From Bacteroidota bacterium (lineage in GTDB: Bacteria > Bacteroidota > Bacteroidia > NS11-12g > UBA955), in contig JAURGZ010000014.1 of NCBI GenBank assembly GCA_030833525.1, positions 1 through 46,467 on the forward strand: a stretch of DNA of 46,467 nucleotides, written 5' to 3'. Both the position numbers and the translations under genes were made by a program. Every line of letters starts with the position of its first letter. Position 1 is the first letter of the stretch. The notes under the pieces were generated by a model. It had not been told where the DNA came from and made no database searches. It worked only from the letters and a program-made list of their open reading frames with translations. Of this stretch, positions 8,982 through 18,742 are shown in pieces.

Positions 8982-10844
8982 GTGCTGAATGTGTATTTGC
9001 ATAGCCTCCTGACTTTTCTCGCTGCTAGCGATACGGTTAGTACTGTGCCTGTTTCGGGACCTGGACTTGATCCCGTTCACATTTCTGACACCGTGCGCAT
9101 TACGGCATATAGCCGAAGCAAATTTTTGGAATTAGGCCGCAGCTGCACCATCTTCGATTTGTCGCCTGAACTTGCCAATGGGCTTGATTTGATGTTGAGC
9201 CAAGGGGTGTTTTTGAAGCAATATGGCGTTGGCGGCTCCAGTACCATAGGTAGAAGGGGCGCCGATGCCACTCAGACCCAAGTGGTTTGGAACGGTCTCC
9301 CCGTGAACAATCCCATGTTGGGAATGGCCGATTTTTTCAACCAGCAAGCCGGATCGATGGACCGTGTCGAGCTTGTTGAAGGAGGGGCCTCCACCCTCAT
9401 CGGCAGCGGCAGCGTGGGCGGCACATTGTACCTCAATCAATTTCCTCATTATGGTTCCAAGCCAGTGCTGCAAGCCTTTTCAGAATTCGGTCAATTTGGG
9501 CGTCAAAGTCAGTTGATTAAGTTGCAAAAAGGCACATCGACATGGTACAGTTCTACCACCTTGAATCATCGGTTTACACGCAATGACTTCGCCTTTTTCG
9601 ATCCCGTTTGGGGTGAAAATCGAACCATGGATCAGGCCTCAACCGAGCAATGGGGCTGGAACCAGCATTTGGCTTTTCGGCCTTCGCCCGAAAGCCCATG
9701 GAGCATCAATGCCAAAGCCGAACAGCTTGTTGGGGAACGAGGATTGGGGCAAATGTGGGGCCGCAGCGCTGCCTTGGGGGTGCAGAATGACCAAACCTTT
9801 CGCTGGGTCATAGAATCCCAATACCAAAGCGGGATCGGCGTTTTCTTGCTTCGATCCGGTCAAACCCAGAATCGAATTCAATTCCAAGACGGGGTGGCCA
9901 GCACCAACCACTGGGATAGCAGTCGAAGTGTGGCTCGGCACCTTCAATTGGAGTATCATGTTGCCGTGCGAGACTGGGAGATTTTGGCGGGTCAAGACGC
10001 TTTGGGAATCGATGCTCAAACGCCAACTTACCAGCAAGAGCAGGCATTTTTGGCCTCATTTGTCGCCTTGAATCGCCATTCGGGTCCATGGCATTACTCT
10101 TTGCAATCCCGGGTTGAATGGGTAGAGCGTCTCCCTACTTATTCGCTCTCGATTGAACGCGATGTTGCCTCGGGTCAAATGCGATTCAATGCTCATAGCA
10201 GTTTTCGCCGACCCACCTTCAACGATCGATTTTGGAACGCAGAACCCACGACTGTGTTGACTCCAGAAACGGGTTTGGGCACTGAATGGGGATGGCACAG
10301 TGCCTTGGCCGATCGAAGCATGAAATGGGATTGGGTTGTCTATGCAAGGGAACTCAATGCGCCCATACTGTGGTTGCCGACACAGGCCGGTTTTTGGCAG
10401 GCTCAGAACTTATGGAAGAGTCGTTTTGTCGGGTTGCAAGGCTCCTGGCAATGGCGCTGGAACCATTGGGAGTTCCATCAACGATGGGATGCGGTGCGTT
10501 CATGGCTTTGGGCCAGTGAACAACAAGCAAAGCCTTCGCAGCAAGTTTTCGTTCCCAATTTGAACGGGGTAGCCGCCTTGCATTACTCCGTTCAATCTTG
10601 GCGCTTGGGACTTCGAATCAACCATACGGGCAAGCGATTTGTTCAAACCGATAACGCATCAGCATTGCCGGCCTATCAACTCGTGGAATGCCAAGTTCAA
10701 TATCAACGGGCTTCCGCGCCATGGGCCTTGACCCTGGGCTCTGAAAATCTCACCAATGTTGATTATCAAAACATGCCCGGCAGACCCATGCCTCCTCGAA
10801 CCATTTACTTTTCAATCGTATATCACCCCATATTAACTCCATGA
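8982..10844 (+). CDS. btuB: TonB-dependent receptor, BtuB-like
   Basis: Plug motif GGSSTIGRRGADATQTQVVWNGLPVNNPMLGMADFFNQQAGSMDRVELVEGGASTLIGSGSVGGTLYLN; downstream of the B12 riboswitch; GTG start. Confidence 0.85.
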   Translation: MLNVYLHSLLTFLAASDTVSTVPVSGPGLDPVHISDTVRITAYSRSKFLELGRSCTIFDLSPELANGLDLMLSQGVFLKQYGVGGSSTIGRRGADATQTQVVWNGLPVNNPMLGMADFFNQQAGSMDRVELVEGGASTLIGSGSVGGTLYLNQFPHYGSKPVLQAFSEFGQFGRQSQLIKLQKGTSTWYSSTTLNHRFTRNDFAFFDPVWGENRTMDQASTEQWGWNQHLAFRPSPESPWSINAKAEQLVGERGLGQMWGRSAALGVQNDQTFRWVIESQYQSGIGVFLLRSGQTQNRIQFQDGVASTNHWDSSRSVARHLQLEYHVAVRDWEILAGQDALGIDAQTPTYQQEQAFLASFVALNRHSGPWHYSLQSRVEWVERLPTYSLSIERDVASGQMRFNAHSSFRRPTFNDRFWNAEPTTVLTPETGLGTEWGWHSALADRSMKWDWVVYARELNAPILWLPTQAGFWQAQNLWKSRFVGLQGSWQWRWNHWEFHQRWDAVRSWLWASEQQAKPSQQVFVPNLNGVAALHYSVQSWRLGLRINHTGKRFVQTDNASALPAYQLVECQVQYQRASAPWALTLGSENLTNVDYQNMPGRPMPPRTIYFSIVYHPILTP

Positions 10845-11821
10845 AAAAATACATCTTGGGCCTGTTGGCCCTCACGTTCACCTTTGGTAGCGCTCATGCC
10901 CAAATGGAAGAAGGATTCGAGTCCCTTAACTTGGATTCAGGCACTGTGTTGAATGGTTCAGACGGCAGCTTGAGTTTTGATAATGGTACCCTACACATGC
11001 CCTTGGGTTGGGATACCTCTTGGGGCGGATATTGGGCCTCTGGGTGGGCTCTTTCATCCAAAATCAACGGTCAAGAGGGAGCCAGTGATTTCAACAGCCA
11101 ATTGTACTGCGCCAAACCTGCTTGGGGCGCCGAAGGGGCGGGTCAGGGTAAAACCTTCGCCATTGGTCAAAATGGAGCGTATCTGTTGAATAAGTCGGGC
11201 GGGGGAATGACCATTCTTTCCTTCTACATAGCCAATACGACCTATGCCTTTAACAGCATGAAAAATGGCGACATGTTCGCCAAAAAATTTGGAGGAAACA
11301 GCGGTTCAGATGCCGATAGCTTTGTGTTGGAAATTGAGTCGTTTATGGAGGGGAATTCCATGAGCAAACAAAGGGTTGCCTTAGCCGATTTTCGCTCCTC
11401 CAATTCCAACGAAGACTCCATCATGGGGGGCTGGAATTTGGTCTTTCTCCAAAGTTTCCTTCAAGACTCCATCGTGTTTCGATTGTTTAGCTCAGACAAT
11501 GGAGATTTTGGCATGAATACTCCGGCATTCTTTGCCCTGGATCGCATTCTTGTAGGTCGCACCGAGTCGGTTGAGCAACTACCAACTTTGGCCGATTTAT
11601 CGGCGTTTCCCAATCCCAGTTTCGGCGCTATTGAGCTTCGTTCAAGTTGGCCCATCGACGGGGTGCAAGTTCAAGATGTTCAAGGCAGGGTGATGGCCGC
11701 TGACGTTCAGTCGCTGGGTCTGGGTCGTGCAAAAGTATCGATGCATGCAGCGCCTGGGGTTTATACCCTTCGCGTTCAATCAGGGGCTCAAACCAAATCC
11801 CTTCGATGGATTTGCCAATGA
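10841..11821 (+). CDS. DUF4465-like secreted protein with T9SS type A-like C-terminal sorting domain
   Basis: Signal peptide; LPLGWDTSWGGYWASGWALSSK region; C-term LSAFPNPSFGAIELRSSWPIDGVQVQDVQGRV...YTLRVQSGAQTKSLRWICQ. ATGA overlap with btuB. Confidence 0.75.
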   Translation: MKKYILGLLALTFTFGSAHAQMEEGFESLNLDSGTVLNGSDGSLSFDNGTLHMPLGWDTSWGGYWASGWALSSKINGQEGASDFNSQLYCAKPAWGAEGAGQGKTFAIGQNGAYLLNKSGGGMTILSFYIANTTYAFNSMKNGDMFAKKFGGNSGSDADSFVLEIESFMEGNSMSKQRVALADFRSSNSNEDSIMGGWNLVFLQSFLQDSIVFRLFSSDNGDFGMNTPAFFALDRILVGRTESVEQLPTLADLSAFPNPSFGAIELRSSWPIDGVQVQDVQGRVMAADVQSLGLGRAKVSMHAAPGVYTLRVQSGAQTKSLRWICQ

Positions 11822-12810
11822 GAACCGCAGTTTGGGCGGCATGCCTGCTTTTTTTGAATGCCTGCAAGGAAGATCCCAAGCCCAATCCCGTTTCTACGGC
11901 CTTGCCGGCTGTGGTGGTTTTGTGTGAAGGTACTTTTCAGTGGAGCAATGCCAGTTTGGATTTGTGGTATCCCGATTCGTCTATGGTTGAAACCGAGGCC
12001 TTCGGAAAGGCCAACGGCCGGCCATTGGGCGATGTAGCCCAATCGGGCTTGGTGCTCAATAATCGCTTGTACGCCGTGGTAAACAATTCTGGGTCGATTT
12101 TGAAGATGGATCCGCGGTCGCTCAAACTGCAAGCGCAAAACAGGAGTCTCCGTTCTCCTCGCTATGCGGCTGAGTGGCAAGGGAAGTTGTGGGTCAGTGA
12201 TTTGTACGCCTCTGCCATTTCTGTTCTGGACACCCAAACACTCGAGACCGAAGGTCAGGTTTGGGCCTCAGGGTGGACCGAGCAAATGCAAGCTTGGCAA
12301 GGTCGCTTGGCGGTAGCCGAATATTCGGGTCAAGTGGCGTTTTACGATGCCCAAGGCTTTCGAGTCGATAGTTTGCGCACCCAAAAGGGTTGTTTGGAAG
12401 TGCAGGTCGATGCTCGGCAGAATTTATGGGCTTTGTGCTCCGATATGGACAGCGGGAGTGCGCTTTACACCTGGAGCCCTTCTGGAGATGTGCGCGTCTT
12501 TCGCTGGCCCTCTGCAACCTTGTCTGAACTCGCACCTTATCCATCTGGATTGGCTTTTTTGATGAACAATCGCGTTTGGCGATTGCCATGGGATGCCCAG
12601 TCTGAATCTGATCTTGAGCCTTTGGGACAAGGGTCTTGGACCACGGCTTATGCTTTGCATTGGCTTCCCAAACGCCGGGAATTTTGCTTGACCGATGCCA
12701 AAGATTTTGTTTCCAAAGGACGCTTGTATCGCCTGAGCGAGACCGGTGAAATACTCAATCAGGGTGACGCTTGCTCGGTAGCCCCCGGTTTTGCCATCGA
12801 GCGTCCTTAG
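11818..12810 (+). CDS. BtuG/YncE-like beta-propeller lipoprotein (putative surface cobalamin-binding)
   Basis: Lipobox LFLNAC; propeller-like repeats (NNRLYAVVNNSGSILKMDPRSL, GKLWVSDLYASAISVLDTQTL). Position in B12 operon; ATGA overlap with preceding gene. Confidence 0.75.
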   Translation: MRTAVWAACLLFLNACKEDPKPNPVSTALPAVVVLCEGTFQWSNASLDLWYPDSSMVETEAFGKANGRPLGDVAQSGLVLNNRLYAVVNNSGSILKMDPRSLKLQAQNRSLRSPRYAAEWQGKLWVSDLYASAISVLDTQTLETEGQVWASGWTEQMQAWQGRLAVAEYSGQVAFYDAQGFRVDSLRTQKGCLEVQVDARQNLWALCSDMDSGSALYTWSPSGDVRVFRWPSATLSELAPYPSGLAFLMNNRVWRLPWDAQSESDLEPLGQGSWTTAYALHWLPKRREFCLTDAKDFVSKGRLYRLSETGEILNQGDACSVAPGFAIERP

Positions 12811-12828
12811 GTCCCACTTGCTTTGCTG

Positions 12829-12836
12829 TATATTTG
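12829..12836 (+). promoter_or_regulatory. -7 promoter element TATATTTG
   Basis: Matches TAnnTTTG; 4 nt before the ATG at 12841. Confidence 0.6.
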
Positions 12837-12840
12837 AGGC

Positions 12841-14307
12841 ATGTCTTCCCGAAAAATGCGCCCGCGTTTACCAGCGATTGATCGTTTGGTTCTGGGGAAT
12901 TTTTTGGGGCCCTTTGCCGTGACCTTCTTGCTGAGTCTGTTCTTGTTCTTGATGCAATTTCTGTGGAAATACATCGACGAATTGGTGGGTAAGGGCATCG
13001 AAACGGGGGTGATGCTGCAACTGATTTTCTATTCGTTGGCTGATCTGGTGCCCATGGCTCTTCCCTTAACGGTGATGGTAGCTTCCTTGATGACATTCGG
13101 CAATCTCAGCGAGAGCTTTGAATTGGTGGCGCTCAAGGCCAATGGCATTTCGTTGCTGCGCATTCTCAGGCCCGCCTTTGTGGTGATGTTGGCCTTGGTG
13201 GGGTTGAATTTCTTGTTTCTGAACTTCGTCATTCCCCGGGCCAATTTGGAGGCCAAAGCGATGCTCATGGATCTGCGAAAAAAGAAGCCTGCCTTCAACA
13301 TCAGTCCAGGAGAATTTTACCAAGCCATAGAGGGCTATTCCATTCGAGTAGGAGCCAAAGAGGCTGACAATGAAACGGTTCGTGACGTGCTGATTTACGA
13401 ATTCAAAAACGATGAATCCAAACGCTTGAACGTACTGAGGGCCGAATGGGGTCAAATGAAGTTAAGCGAAGACCAATCTGAGCTTTCATTTACCCTTTAC
13501 AATGGGGTTCGCTACGACGAAATGACCAATCAAAAAGAGTATCGGTCTACATTTCCTTTCAATTCCATGCGGTTTGAAAAGCAGCAAATGACCATCGACC
13601 TCTCCAGTTTGGATGTAGAGCTGACCGATCGCAAAGCCATGTCTCGCGATTATCGCTTGCTCAATGTCAAACAGCTGGCAGCCGACCTAGATACCAATCG
13701 CATGCGGCAAGCGGAAATGATGGCCGAGCACGATCAATACATGGCTCGCTACTTGCACATTCCTGGCTTGTATCCGTCGCAGGCATTCGATAGCAGCATG
13801 AGGCGTCAAAGGCCCGTAGTTTCTCCTCTGCGCGACACGCAAATGCTCAACAATTACCCGGTCGAAGAACAAGATGTCATCATGGCGTCGGCCATCACCC
13901 ATGCCCGGGGTATCAAAGGAACCGTAGATGGGCTGCAAACCAACTTGGAGTACAAGCGAGAGACAGCGCGACCATACCAAATCGAATGGCATAAAAAGTT
14001 CTCGCTGTCCTTGATCGTACTTCTGCTCTTTCTCATTGCGGCACCCCTAGGGGCGATCATCAAAAAAGGAGGCATCGGTTTGCCCTTGGTCATTTCGGTG
14101 CTCTTGTTTGTGTTGTTTTACGCTGTGAATTTGACCGGTGAGAAAATGGGCAAAGAAGGGGTTTTGCCGGTTTGGTTGGGCATGTGGTTGAGTTCTTTGT
14201 TTCTGCTGCCCATCGGCTTGTTTATTACCTATAAAGCGAACAAAGACCGTTCTTGGGAGTCCATTCGAATCAAGCTTCCTCGATTGCGGTTGAGATCCAA
14301 ATCATGA
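12841..14307 (+). CDS. LptF/LptG (YjgP/YjgQ) family LPS export permease
   Basis: IDRLVLGNFLGPFAVTFLLSLFLFLMQFLWKYIDELVGKG and C-terminal APLGAIIKKGGIGLPLVISVLLFVLFYAVNLTGEKM. Confidence 0.92.
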   Translation: MSSRKMRPRLPAIDRLVLGNFLGPFAVTFLLSLFLFLMQFLWKYIDELVGKGIETGVMLQLIFYSLADLVPMALPLTVMVASLMTFGNLSESFELVALKANGISLLRILRPAFVVMLALVGLNFLFLNFVIPRANLEAKAMLMDLRKKKPAFNISPGEFYQAIEGYSIRVGAKEADNETVRDVLIYEFKNDESKRLNVLRAEWGQMKLSEDQSELSFTLYNGVRYDEMTNQKEYRSTFPFNSMRFEKQQMTIDLSSLDVELTDRKAMSRDYRLLNVKQLAADLDTNRMRQAEMMAEHDQYMARYLHIPGLYPSQAFDSSMRRQRPVVSPLRDTQMLNNYPVEEQDVIMASAITHARGIKGTVDGLQTNLEYKRETARPYQIEWHKKFSLSLIVLLLFLIAAPLGAIIKKGGIGLPLVISVLLFVLFYAVNLTGEKMGKEGVLPVWLGMWLSSLFLLPIGLFITYKANKDRSWESIRIKLPRLRLRSKS

Positions 14308-15488
14308 AGATTCTCGTCATAGGCAATCGCATTCCTTGGCCCATCAAAGATGGGGGTGCCATGGCGAGCTTTCAGCTGCTTAAGGGATATGCTGAGGCGG
14401 GTGTGCAAGTCTGCTTTGTGACCTTGAATACGAAAAAGCACTGGCTGGATGAAACGGCCATGCAAGAAGCCTTTCCCTTTTGTGAAACGCGGGCCATCGC
14501 TCACGATGCGAATCTGCACCCCATGAAGGCATTGCAGAATGTTATTTCCTCGCGCTCGTATTTTTTAGACCGTTATCGCAACGCCCAGGCACTTCGGGTT
14601 CTCGAAGAGCAAGTTATAGGGGTGGATTGGGTGCAAGTAGAGGGCCTGTATTCCATGCCTCTGGCCATGGAGTTGAAGCGTAAGTTCCCAGAGATCAAAT
14701 GCGCATACCGTGCTCACAACGTTGAATATCAAATTTGGGAGCGGCTGCTGCACAGCCATCTGCCGTGGTGGAAAAAGCTGTATCTGCGAATCCAAGTAGC
14801 TCGGCTCAAAAGAGAAGAAGTTCAGGCCTGGAATTGGGCCGATGCCTTGTTGCCCATTTCGCGAGACGATCAGGTTCACATGAGAGAGCATGCACCTCAG
14901 GTAGATTCTTGCTTGTTGCTCCCCGGTGTTCCCGTCCAGGTCCAACGCAGTCTCCCGCTGAAGCTGCATTCGGTCTGCCATTTGGGCAGCATGGAATGGA
15001 TGGCCAATCAGGAAGGGGTGGCTTGGTTTCTGCGCGAAGTATGGCCGCTCGTTTTGAAGGGCAACCAAAAGGCTGAATTTCACTTGGCCGGCAAAGGAAT
15101 GGATCCAAACGATCCTCGCTTTTCGGGGCCAGGGGTGATCAATCATGGTGAAGTTGCCGATTCTTCTGAATTTTTGCAATCCCATGGAATCTTAGTGGTT
15201 CCCTTGCAAGCGGGAAGCGGCATACGCATGAAGACCCTTGAAGCCCTATCGCTCGGGGTTCCCGTGGTGAGCACCCCGGTTGGCGCTCAAGGTCTAGAAA
15301 GCATTTCGGGAGAAGGCTTGGAGATCGCTGAAAGTCCCACTCAAATGGCCTCTCAATTGCTAGAATGGATGTCGAATGCGCCCGTGGCTCAGGCCGCTGC
15401 CGAAAAGGGCGCTGCAGCGGTCCAAGTCAAATACAACTTGGAAACCAATGTTGCCCAAGCGCTGGCCTTTTTAAGGCAGCGAAACTAA
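14304..15488 (+). CDS. Glycosyltransferase, GT4-like
   Basis: MKILVIGNRIPWPIKDGGAMASFQLLKGYAEAG; C-terminal GSGIRMKTLEALSLGVPVVSTPVGAQGL. ATGA overlap with preceding gene. Confidence 0.85.
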   Translation: MKILVIGNRIPWPIKDGGAMASFQLLKGYAEAGVQVCFVTLNTKKHWLDETAMQEAFPFCETRAIAHDANLHPMKALQNVISSRSYFLDRYRNAQALRVLEEQVIGVDWVQVEGLYSMPLAMELKRKFPEIKCAYRAHNVEYQIWERLLHSHLPWWKKLYLRIQVARLKREEVQAWNWADALLPISRDDQVHMREHAPQVDSCLLLPGVPVQVQRSLPLKLHSVCHLGSMEWMANQEGVAWFLREVWPLVLKGNQKAEFHLAGKGMDPNDPRFSGPGVINHGEVADSSEFLQSHGILVVPLQAGSGIRMKTLEALSLGVPVVSTPVGAQGLESISGEGLEIAESPTQMASQLLEWMSNAPVAQAAAEKGAAAVQVKYNLETNVAQALAFLRQRN

Positions 15489-15905
15489 GTGCATGTTAAA
15501 GTGGGGGATGCCGGCCTCCCAAAATCGCTCTCCTTCAGCTTGGAAACCCATTTGGGCATAGAACCCCAAAGCGTGCTCTTGGGCGTGGAGGTAGATTTTT
15601 CCCGTGTGGGTCTGCTGCCTGAGTTGGTTCAAACAGGCTTCTACCAAGGCTTTCCCAATGCCTTTTCCTCGCATTTTTTCCAACACGGCAAATCGCTCCA
15701 ATTTGGTGCCGTTTTCCGTCTTGCGAATGCGGCATGTGCCCGAAGCGATGCCTTTGAAAGAAGCTATAAAATGCAAGCAGCTGCCTTCGAATTCATCGTA
15801 TTCTTCGGCCGGATCTACCGCTTGTTCTACCACAAATACTTGGCGGCGAATATCGAAAGCGTCTTGGAGCTGTGATTCTGTTTTGATTTCTTGAACTTCA
15901 ATCAT
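15471..15905 (-). CDS. GNAT family N-acetyltransferase
   Basis: [27 protein letters not shown]...[35 protein letters not shown]. Confidence 0.88.
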   Translation of the reverse strand: MIEVQEIKTESQLQDAFDIRRQVFVVEQAVDPAEEYDEFEGSCLHFIASFKGIASGTCRIRKTENGTKLERFAVLEKMRGKGIGKALVEACLNQLRQQTHTGKIYLHAQEHALGFYAQMGFQAEGERFWEAGIPHFNMHLVSLP

Positions 15906-15915
15906 GGGATTTGGT

Positions 15916-15923
15916 TAAATTTG
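15916..15923 (+). promoter_or_regulatory. -7 promoter element TAAATTTG
   Basis: TAnnTTTG match 33 nt upstream of the aldolase ATG; TTG at 15891-15893. Confidence 0.6.
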
Positions 15924-15956
15924 CCTCAGTTACATTCAAAAGTACTGGAAAACAAC

Positions 15957-17015
15957 ATGGCTAATTCTCAAATTCAATCTTTGCTCGGCGATCAGGCTGA
16001 GTACTTGTTGTCCCACGAATGCAAAACCATTCCTACGGCCAACATTCACGCTCCAGGCCCTGATTTCGTGGATCGCGTTTTTGCTCAAACCAATCGCAAT
16101 CCTCAGGTGCTTCGCAGCATTCAAACTCTGTACAATCATGGCCGTTTGGCTGGAACAGGGTATTTGAGCATTCTGCCCGTTGACCAAGGAATAGAGCACA
16201 GTGCGGGTTCTTCTTTTGCTCCCAATCCTGCTTATTTCGACCCTGAAAATATCATCAAGTTGGCCATCGAAGGCGGATGCAACGCCGTGGCTTCAACTTA
16301 CGGTGTGCTGGCCATGAATGCCCGCAAATACGCCCACAAGATTCCTTTCATTGTGAAAATCAACCACAATGAATTCTTGTCTTACCCCAATGCTTACGAC
16401 CAAATCATGTTTGGTTCGGTTGAAGATGCTTGGAACATGGGTGCGGTTGCGGTCGGTGCTACCATTTATTTCGGCAGTCCCGAGAGCCGTCGCCAAATCG
16501 TAGAAGTGGCCGAGGCCTTCGAGCGTGCTCACGAGTTGGGAATGGCCACCATTCTGTGGTGCTACACCCGCAACAACGGTTTCAAAGTAGACGGTGTTGA
16601 TTACCACACCGCCGCTGACTTGACCAGCCAAGCGAACCACTTGGGCGTTACCATTCAGGCTGACATCATCAAGCAAAAATTGCCCACCAACAACGGCGGT
16701 TATTTGGCAACTAAACACGGTAAGACCCACAGCAAAGTATACAGCGATTTGAGCAGCGATCACCCCATTGATTTGACCCGTTACCAAGTGGCCAACTGCT
16801 ACATGGGCCGCGCCGGTTTGATCAACTCAGGTGGAGAGAGCAAAGGTCAAGGTGACATCGAAGAAGCCGTAATCACGGCTGTTGTGAACAAAAGAGCGGG
16901 CGGTGCCGGCTTGATTTTGGGTCGCAAAGCCTTCCAAAAGCCCGTAAACGAAGGAGTACAGCTTTTGAATGCCGTACAAGACGTTTACTTGGATAAGGGC
17001 ATAACCCTCGCTTAA
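15957..17015 (+). CDS. fbaB: Class I fructose-bisphosphate aldolase (DhnA/FbaB type)
   Basis: [53 protein letters not shown] and related family motifs. Confidence 0.9.
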   Translation: MANSQIQSLLGDQAEYLLSHECKTIPTANIHAPGPDFVDRVFAQTNRNPQVLRSIQTLYNHGRLAGTGYLSILPVDQGIEHSAGSSFAPNPAYFDPENIIKLAIEGGCNAVASTYGVLAMNARKYAHKIPFIVKINHNEFLSYPNAYDQIMFGSVEDAWNMGAVAVGATIYFGSPESRRQIVEVAEAFERAHELGMATILWCYTRNNGFKVDGVDYHTAADLTSQANHLGVTIQADIIKQKLPTNNGGYLATKHGKTHSKVYSDLSSDHPIDLTRYQVANCYMGRAGLINSGGESKGQGDIEEAVITAVVNKRAGGAGLILGRKAFQKPVNEGVQLLNAVQDVYLDKGITLA

Positions 17016-17056
17016 TTCATTTGCCCGTGAATCATTCTGATTTCGACGATTTGCCC

Positions 17057-17917
17057 ATGGAATCTTCTGATTCCACCTGGTACAAGCGCACCCTTTCGGG
17101 AATCTTGACCAAGACCAAAGACAAAAAGCCCACGCCTGATGGCCTTTGGGAGAAGTGCAAGCGTTGCAAAGAAGTTGTTCCGGCCAAGGAATGGTTAGCC
17201 AATCATTGTGTTTGTCCCTCTTGCCAATACCATGAACGCATTGGTTCGGCTGAATACTTTGAGTTGTTGTTTGACGACGGCAAGTTTACCGAGCTGAATG
17301 CCAATTTGAGTTCGGGTGATCCCTTGTCATTCGTGGATTCTGCGCCTTACACCGATCGTGTGGTGGTGGCACAGAAAAAAACAGGCCTCAAAGATGCGGT
17401 TCGCACGGCTTATGGCGTAATCAACGGCCAACCTCTGTGCGTAGCTTGCATGGACTTCGCGTTTATCGGAGGCTCCATGGGTTCGGTAGTGGGGGAGAAG
17501 ATTGCCCGAGCCATCGACCACAGTTTGGCTACCAAAACTCCATTTTTAATGATTTCCAAATCGGGAGGAGCCCGCATGATGGAAGCGGCGTTTTCGCTCA
17601 TGCAAATGGCGAAAACCTCAGCCAAGCTTGCGTTGTTGAGCAAAGCGCATATTCCTTACATCTCCTTGATGACCAATCCTACCACCGGTGGGGTTACCGC
17701 TTCTTTTGCCATGTTGGGTGACTTCAACATCGCCGAACCCGAAGCCTTGATCGGTTTCGCCGGTCCTCGTGTCATCAAAGAGACCATAGGAAAAGACCTC
17801 CCCAAAGGGTTCCAAAGCAGCGAGTTCTTGCTCGAGCACGGCTTTTTGGACTTCATCGTTTCCCGCACTGAATTGAAACAGACTTTAACCCGTTTGTTGT
17901 CCCACATACAAGATTAA
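17057..17917 (+). CDS. accD: Acetyl-CoA carboxylase carboxyltransferase subunit beta
   Basis: Zinc ribbon [75 protein letters not shown]. Start uncertain (TTG 17021 possible). Confidence 0.95.
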   Translation: MESSDSTWYKRTLSGILTKTKDKKPTPDGLWEKCKRCKEVVPAKEWLANHCVCPSCQYHERIGSAEYFELLFDDGKFTELNANLSSGDPLSFVDSAPYTDRVVVAQKKTGLKDAVRTAYGVINGQPLCVACMDFAFIGGSMGSVVGEKIARAIDHSLATKTPFLMISKSGGARMMEAAFSLMQMAKTSAKLALLSKAHIPYISLMTNPTTGGVTASFAMLGDFNIAEPEALIGFAGPRVIKETIGKDLPKGFQSSEFLLEHGFLDFIVSRTELKQTLTRLLSHIQD

Positions 17918-17925
17918 CCTATACC

Positions 17926-18306
17926 ATGAATTTCCCTGATAATCTGAAGTACACCAAAGACCACGAGTGGGTTTTGGTAGAAGGAAACACTGCCACCATT
18001 GGCGTTACTGATTTTGCTCAAAGCGAGTTGGGCGATATCGTTTTTGTAGACATCTCTAGCCAAGGGGAAACCTTGGGTGCTCATGACATTTTCGGAACCG
18101 TAGAAGCCGTTAAAACAGTGAGCGATTTGTACATGCCCATCAGCGGTGAGGTGACCGAAGTCAATGGTGATTTGGACTCTTCTCCTGAGGCCGTCAATGC
18201 TGATCCTTATGGCAGCGGTTGGATGGTGAAAGTGAACATGAGCAATCTCAGTGAATTGGATGGCTTGATGAGCGCTGCCGATTATCGTGCCATGATTGGC
18301 GAATAA
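17926..18306 (+). CDS. gcvH: Glycine cleavage system H protein
   Basis: [35 protein letters not shown]...[21 protein letters not shown] with the lipoyl lysine. Confidence 0.97.
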   Translation: MNFPDNLKYTKDHEWVLVEGNTATIGVTDFAQSELGDIVFVDISSQGETLGAHDIFGTVEAVKTVSDLYMPISGEVTEVNGDLDSSPEAVNADPYGSGWMVKVNMSNLSELDGLMSAADYRAMIGE

Positions 18307-18363
18307 GCCCAATTTTTAGGCTGCAATTTTCAGTCTTCGAGTTGTACCATCTCCTCGAATACG

Positions 18364-18371
18364 TATCTTTG
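18364..18371 (+). promoter_or_regulatory. -7 promoter element TATCTTTG for tRNA-Cys
   Basis: TAnnTTTG 12 nt upstream of the tRNA; TTG at 18342-18344 (19-nt spacer). Confidence 0.75.
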
Positions 18372-18383
18372 CAGCCCCTTTAG

Positions 18384-18457
18384 GGTCGGATGGCCGAGTG
18401 GCTAGGCACAGGTCTGCAAAACCTCTTACACCGGTTCGAATCCGGTTCCGACCTCCA
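18384..18457 (+). tRNA. tRNA-Cys (anticodon GCA), CCA encoded
   Basis: Acceptor GGTCGGA/TCCGACC, T-arm CCGGTTCGAATCCGG, anticodon loop CTGCAAA, 3' TCCA. Confidence 0.95.
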
Positions 18458-18464
18458 AACAAGG

Positions 18465-18490
18465 AAAGCCCCGCTTGCGGGGCTTTTTTT
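18465..18490 (+). terminator. Intrinsic terminator after tRNA-Cys
   Basis: AAAGCCCCGCTTGCGGGGCTTTTTTT. Confidence 0.92.
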
Positions 18491-18537
18491 ATTCCCAGCT
18501 GCGGCAGCGCAAGCTTGAGCTGCCGCAGCTGGGAATA
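18490..18537. repeat. Perfect inverted repeat, 19-bp arms, 10-nt loop
   Basis: TATTCCCAGCTGCGGCAGC-GCAAGCTTGA-GCTGCCGCAGCTGGGAATA. Confidence 0.95.
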
Positions 18538-18707
18538 CATGGCGCGCAGCGCCACCTTGTTTTGAAAGGCCCTCCTCAAGGATAGGGGAGCCGCGATCAG
18601 CGGCGAGTCAATCTGATAGAATATTGGATGCCCTTGTGGGACGTACTTCTGTTGCTCTGCTGGCCCATGCTGTGCATGTCAAATGGACTGCCAATCCCAT
18701 TGGTGGT

Positions 18708-18733
18708 AAAAAAAGCCCCGGCAGGCGGGGCTC
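18708..18733 (-). terminator. Intrinsic terminator of the SIMPL gene
   Basis: Minus strand reads AGAGCCCCGCCTGCCGGGGCTTTTTTT. Confidence 0.9.
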
Positions 18734-18742
18734 TAGGTGATT

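Noticed and set aside
12000-12030. Near-palindrome CCAACGGCCGGCCATTGG
   Set aside because: Imperfect, within the BtuG-like coding sequence, and consistent with chance codon usage.
18316-18579. 87-aa minus-strand ORF over tRNA-Cys
   Set aside because: Explained by the antisense of a tRNA, a terminator and the 19-bp inverted repeat.
18384-18740. Genomic island integrated at the tRNA-Cys 3' end
   Set aside because: No integrase, no direct repeat of the tRNA end recognised, and housekeeping genes on both sides.
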